This document shows, in pieces, positions 58,637 through 64,000 of a stretch of DNA of 64,000 nucleotides. Each line of letters starts with the position of its first letter. Positions within the stretch are counted from its first letter, which is position 1. Below the pieces are notes generated by a model. It saw nothing but the letters and a program-made list of their open reading frames with translations, searched no databases and had not been told where the DNA came from. The DNA lies in assembly GCF_901933205.1 (NCBI RefSeq), contig NC_044573.1, positions 58,592,493 to 58,656,492 on the forward strand, given 5' to 3'. Made by a program: the position numbers and the translations under genes. The DNA is from Camarhynchus parvulus (Eukaryota; Chordata; Aves; Passeriformes; Thraupidae).

Positions 58637-61600
58637 CTGGTTTCACAAAACAGGCTCAGCTCCAATTCAAAATTTCTAATAAAAAGGGAGAGATTCTGGA
58701 TACTGAGACCAGCATCAGGGAGACAGGAATGGTAGGTTGTAGTTCCTGATCTGGTGAAGAGCAGTTACATAAAATGAGCTTCATAGGGCAAGACTGGCAG
58801 CTGAAACTAGTTTTGGACAGTACATAAATGCCATAGAAAGAAATGTCTTCTGCTAATAAATGTATTCTATTATGCTGTGCCACTGAACTGTCAACAATGC
58901 CAGTTGGAAGCCCTGGGGGCCCAGCCCAGTCCTGCATTGCCCAAACTGCTGCATCCTGACTTCAGCCCTCTTGCTTTTCCAGGTAGTGCTGCTGCACAGA
59001 GTAGAGGGCTCTCTTCCTGCATCCACATGTCAGGAGTCCAGAAAAGATTGTTTAGTTTGAAAATCCCTTGCCTTTGAGGGGAGGAAGAGGGAAGAGTTTC
59101 CTAGCAAAAAAAAATCCACAGAATCGGATCCCAGCTCCACAGCAAGAATGTAGCAGTGGGAGAGCAGAGGAGATTGAGAAGTAAAAAACACCCTCTAAAC
59201 CATGAGTCCCACAAACCTACAAGTACTGCAATACCTGGTGATGTTATGACATGATAGATTTATTTTCAATTTCGTTACTGTCATACCCAATTAGGTTTGA
59301 TCCAAATTAAATCTAGTTATGCAGAAGAAGGATTCAAATTTATTTTATGTAGTGTAGATAAAAGCTATTACCTACAGACTACAGAACACAGGAAGAATGA
59401 CACTGAATCCATCACTTGGTGCTCTCTCATTTAATGCCAGATGTCTGTCCCTGACAGTGAATCTTGAGGGGAATGGAAGTCTCCCACTCTTGGAAAAACA
59501 GTGCTGAGTCTGTTCCCCTCTTGCCAATACCTCTCCCTGTTTAGCAAATGATGTTCTTTGCTCTGTTTATGATGGGCCAGGCACTAAATGGCAGAGTATT
59601 TTGAAAGCAGATGCTACAAATTACATCCTAAATCCTCCTAGGAAATTAATTCCCATGTCCAGGTTCTCATCTTGGAAGATGAGATAACTACCCCCTCCCA
59701 CCTTGAATGGATATTAAAGAAATACATTCAGGTCTAAGAGGCACTCAGGTACCATAGTGAGGAGAAACGCAGCCCACAGAGGATAATTCCACCTTCAGAT
59801 GAGGCTATGGAGTGCCGTAAATGACATTTGGTGAGCTGCACACTGAAAAACAAGAAGAAAGCAAATATTAAATAGCTGCTAGCTCCATGAGAATCTTGTG
59901 ATGAATGAGAGGAAAGTTTGAAAAAAAAGGTACATCATAAAAGTGTGTCATAGTTTGTAGGCATACAGTGAAATAATTAAAGCTGTACAGGCTTCCCCTA
60001 AATGTCAAATGCTTGCTTTTATAAATTCTAAATTTTGTTCTGCTATGTACGGTGTTTTTCTTTGAAAATGAAATCTTGTATTTCCCGAAGAGAGTTTTTC
60101 CACACTTTGTCCTAAGAAAATTTTCTCCTGTAAAATTAAACCTGAAGAGTGTCCTTTTGAAGAGATAGGGAGATTTGTTTCATTCCCTTTTCCTCTTTGT
60201 GTGCCACCTTTCTCTGGGGCAGACCAGCATGGACAGGTCCCTACTGGAGTTCTGTGGTTCACACTGTGCTCACCAGGATCACCAGGCTAGTCTGTCCCGT
60301 ACACCTGATACCCACCCACAATTTGTCTGATGTGCAGCCAGCAGTCTGGGCACACCCCCATGTCCTGTGGGGTGGCTTCTCCACCGTCCCCCTGCAGGGG
60401 TGTGCAGAGCCCAGCTGTCTTTGGTGGTGCTCGATGCTTCCTCTGCACGTCTGCAGGCAGCAGCTGGCTGACACAGATTGGAGCAGCTTTTGCTGGGTGG
60501 AGGTGTTGCTCACTTACCCACCGACACTGAGCAGGCAGAAAAGTGTTAAACACACACATCTGCTCATCTGCATTCTGCCCACCTTTGTTAGAGCTGGGGT
60601 GGATGTCCCGCTGTCTCAAGCACACACAGCTAAGTCTCAGTTCACTCTCCATTCCTGCTGAAGACGCTACATTTGAAGATGCTATGTTTGGGATTCAGAC
60701 ATACATGTATGCATAAACTTATCTCTTCCGAAATTACTGCACCTTGCTCACTTTCTTTCTCACTTTTGTTGACATATCATACTGCTTTTTCATCTTTTTC
60801 ATGATAGCATTTTTCTGAACAGAGATTTGACCTGAGCTTGCACGCCTCACAGAAAGCAATTAGGTGTTTTCTGATAACTAGCTCTCTTCTTGCTCCCAAG
60901 GGACCCTCATTCTGCTGCTGATCCCTCTGACCCATAACTGGCAGCCTCAGAGCAGAAACCAGCAGGTACATTGAAGTGCCATGCAAAATTTACCAAGTCG
61001 CTCCAGCCTGGGCAGATTTTTTAATGCAGAGCGAGTACAAGTCTCAGTTTCTTTCCGTAGTTATTATTTACCCAAGTTCTTTTGCATTACCATTTTGCAT
61101 CAGCATTTCCAGGATTTGGCCTTTGTCAACTTTAATTTGCATTTTGAAGAGCCTAGTGGGGTTCTCTTTGAGGTCGTCATGCTGAGGTAGGAGGACTAAA
61201 GAGATGACTCCTGCTGCAACAGGCAGCTTTAGGAACAGCGCTGGCTAACTGCCCTGGCAAACTGAGTGGAAAGAGAACCTATCTGAGAGCAAAAGAAGAG
61301 ACAAAAAAATTTTATATGTCCTTTCTGTGTACACGTTGACTTTCGGTTTTCCACTAAAGATTAGAAGCTTGGAAACATATAATTAACTTGTCTTTCTATG
61401 AATCTCATTTTCAAATGTGACAGCAAACAGAAAACAAGAGATAATCTGGCTTCTGTAGCAGATACTTCAAAGCAGCTTTTTCTTTTTCTTTTTTTTTCTT
61501 TCTTGAAACACATTGAAATAAAGCTTCCAGAAGCAACATCAAGACATGAAGTTCATGCACCATTATCAGTGTGCTGACAGAGTGACGCCAGCTCCTCCTG

Positions 61601-64000
61601 TCCGAGCGTAATTATTAGAAATGTATTACTTCAGATGAACAAAAAACAATGGGGATCAAAGGAGATCTGTACAAAGGAGATTTGTAGTTTGTGAAGTATC
61701 CCACATTGGCTCTAAGATTTTTTTTTTAATATTGCTAAGTCCAGACCTGTGTTTTATATCAAGCCTTTCAAACCATTTATATCTGGATTATGTACAAATC
61801 CTGAAACAATAGCCAGAGCATGATGGCTGTGTGGTTCCTGTATTTGGCAAAAGTTGCTCGTCTTCCTTGTGTGGAATAGTCCATAATTAGTAATAATATG
61901 TAGTTTACTGAGCCCACTGTTTCCTATGGCCTCAAATGGAACCAGAGAACATGGGCAGCTCAAGTTAGGATTTGCAGCAGACATGAAGAAATTATGCTTT
62001 AGAATTGAAAGAAAAGTGATAACAAAAAACATTTAGCTCCAGCCCCATTACACTAAACCAGCCTCATATTTTTTATGTAGGACAACAGGATGCTATAACA
62101 CGATTAGCTGTTTTTTTAGCACCCAGCATACTGTATTTAGAGCATGGAGATGGGGAACTCTTTCCCATACATTTCCCAATGTGCCATTTACTCTGTCAGT
62201 CTGAAGCTGAAAAAGCCAAGAGCAGCAATGACTTTTAACAACATCAGTGTATAGAAATCAGTGAGCACTGACAAAAATAGACTTGAACATTATTACATCT
62301 GAAAGTACCTCATGGCATTAAAAAGTTAGATTAACCACAGGGCGTATGAGTCAATAGATAGCCAGATGCATAACTTTAGTTTTAAATCTTCAGTAACTTT
62401 CTGAAATAATACTTTGTCATTTTTCTACTTCTCGATTTTCTGGTTTCAGAAGTTTCCTCTTGGTCTCTTTATTCAGGCATACAGACTTTGAAGTCTTCAA
62501 CAGGAGGGAAAATTTTTGGTTATGAGACAGAGACAAAATTATGTCTCTATTCTTCTACCAAGATAACGGCAAGTAGCATCCTTCAAAGCCAACTCAGTTT
62601 AAAGAAGGATGTGGCTTTGGTTTTGCTTTTTAATGTAAATCTTCTTCCAGAAGAACCTATAGGTAGGGGATAATGTTTTTCCTCACACTTCTGTCATGAA
62701 TTAGCAGAGAGTTAATAAAGCTTTAAAGAGGCATATCTAACGATCTTTAACAACAGGTGGTAAAACTCACTTACCCAGTTTACCCAATACTATCTGTAAA
62801 TGAGGGTCCCTCAGGAGAACCAGCCACAGAAAGCCTCTCTTCCTTTAATAATACCAACCTCTGTTTCTATGGAAACAGAACATCGTGTTTGCTGCTAGCA
62901 AGGCATGCGTTTAGCCCCTTTTAAAATAAACTGTGTTCTCTTTGCACTGTTTTTAAGGCTGAAAAAAGCACTCCGCTTCCAACACACCAAATTATTAATG
63001 CCTCTCCTTCCCCTCTAGTTAAAAAAAAAAAGACATTGGATGTATAGCCTGTAGCTGCTAATTATTGTGACAAGTAGTGGCCTTTTTTCTAGGTTACCAT
63101 TGCTATGAAGAATGGATATCTCTCTGCTTTATGGCAGGGCATTGGAAATTTTGGAATTATGGCTAAGAACAAATGTTAACCTCCTAAAGATGGTAACCGG
63201 CTGGCTCCGTTAAGTGCATACTCCCCTGCATGTTTTTCCATATGTTGGAGTTTGGTGATTTGCACCAATGCATTTTGGAAGTGCTTGCTCTTCATATCAC
63301 TAAGTACTTAAAGATGCTAAAAGGCCATCTGTCAGACACCTGGTGTGCCTCATACAAGTGCATGTAGTCACCCCTTCTCCTGGGCCAGCAGTTTTTCAGC
63401 CTGAGTCACTACAGAAATTAATTGAGTTTTCCTTTCCAGCTGTAGATGTAAAACAGCACTGAATAATTAGATTGTAAATAAAATAAGATGTTTAAAATAA
63501 GCTGCAACTTATCTGCTTCATTGATGGGTGCTTAAGTCATACTGAAACAATTTTATAAGCTGATGAGTTTATCATGGAAGCTGGTTTTATGGCTTTCCAT
63601 ATCTTGAGCAGTGAAAACAGACTGGTCCACTTCAAGCTGTGATGGAACGAAGATTTACAGAGCTTGGGGAGTCTAAAGGATGGCATTATAGGGTTGTCAG
63701 AGTAACAAGCCTTAGGAATCTGCACTGTTTATGTTTAAAGAGAGAAGTCAGCTGGAGGCAGGCATCTGAGACATGTTGGATTGATTTACAGCTTAAAAGC
63801 AGATTGTGTTTGGGAAGAGAAGAATTGAACTCTGGCTTGCATCTGTTTTGCAGATTATATAACAAAAATGGCATGAACACAGCCCCACTTCAGCAGTTGC
63901 AGCCGTTTCAAACACCTAGTGAAGCACAGCCTCACCTTTGCAGCAGGTCATTAAGAGAGAAACCTGGTGTCATGGAAGAAATCAAAGCAATGCAGGATAA
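58637..64000. other. Single-copy DNA, one GC-rich patch
   Basis: No repeat family recognised. The patch 60180-60660 is GC-rich and open on both strands (154 codons plus at 60197-60661; 121 codons minus at 60287-60652), with no recognisable domain. A minus-strand frame at about 60005-60130 after TTTAATTTTACAG looks somewhat protein-like but lacks a usable donor or poly(A) signal. A pyrimidine tract lies at about 61480-61503, and a 15-bp near-perfect duplication at 61657-61686. Nothing else stands out up to the window end. Confidence 0.45.
61657..61686 (+). repeat. Tandem duplication, 15 bp x 2, one mismatch
   Basis: CAAAGGAGATCTGTA is followed directly by CAAAGGAGATTTGTA; the single C/T difference suggests a duplication followed by one transition. 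Confidence 0.9.

Noticed and set aside
60005..60130. Possible minus-strand terminal exon after TTTAATTTTACAG
   Set aside because: The peptide looks plausible but there is no usable donor, and I saw no AATAAA close downstream.
60197..60661. 154-codon plus-strand frame in a GC-rich patch
   Set aside because: The opposite strand is also open and no domain or splice support is visible; GC-rich DNA has few stops by chance.
1..64000. tRNA, rRNA, snRNA genes, CRISPR arrays, bacterial operons
   Set aside because: I looked for signature boxes and repeat-spacer patterns and saw none; the sequence is vertebrate nuclear DNA.

Overview
The window is 64 kb of nuclear DNA from a bird. The evidence is CR1 LINE 3' ends with the avian ATTCTATGATTCTATG-type tail, LTRs of types I know from neoavian (especially passerine) genomes, a low repeat load (roughly 10% by my delimitation) and an AT-rich background. 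There is no prokaryotic gene organisation, no operon and no long intact gene. Most of the window is intergenic or intronic, and most long reading frames lie in repeats or are antisense to them.

Layout: 1-5.7 kb is single-copy AT-rich DNA. A minus-strand LTR lies at 5714-6245, flanked by CAGGC. A short CpG-dense patch lies at 7.62-7.92 kb. A plus-strand CR1 (8480-8776) is followed by a minus-strand ERVL-like LTR (8846-9955) that carries a GGAA array of about 570 bp. A well-preserved solo LTR (13143-14061, minus) has a perfect GATGC target-site duplication. A long CR1 copy (14911-16722, minus) retains decayed reverse-transcriptase frames. An ancient LINE remnant lies near 21.2-21.7 kb. Smaller CR1 fragments lie at 17.42, 30.95 and 47.1 kb, and an older plus-strand relative of the 8.8 kb LTR lies at 34446-35027. 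The rest is single-copy DNA with small tandem duplications, several perfect hairpins and one perfect nuclear-receptor-type palindrome.

Gene content: the best case for a real coding exon is 57221-57421 on the minus strand. It is exactly 201 bp, open, coding-like in codon third positions, and bounded by a very strong acceptor and a good donor. A phase-compatible possible upstream exon lies at 58587-58636. I do not recognise the protein. If these exons are real, much of the window may be intron of a minus-strand gene. A weaker minus-strand exon candidate lies at 23265-23370.

The most unusual items are the GGAA expansion inside an LTR, the GATGC-flanked solo LTR, the 17-bp inverted repeat at 43349-43430, the ER4 palindrome at 48990-49005, the CpG-dense patch with a CTCF-like core near 7.7 kb, and the unidentified exon at 57.2 kb. 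I did not find a clearly novel biological system.
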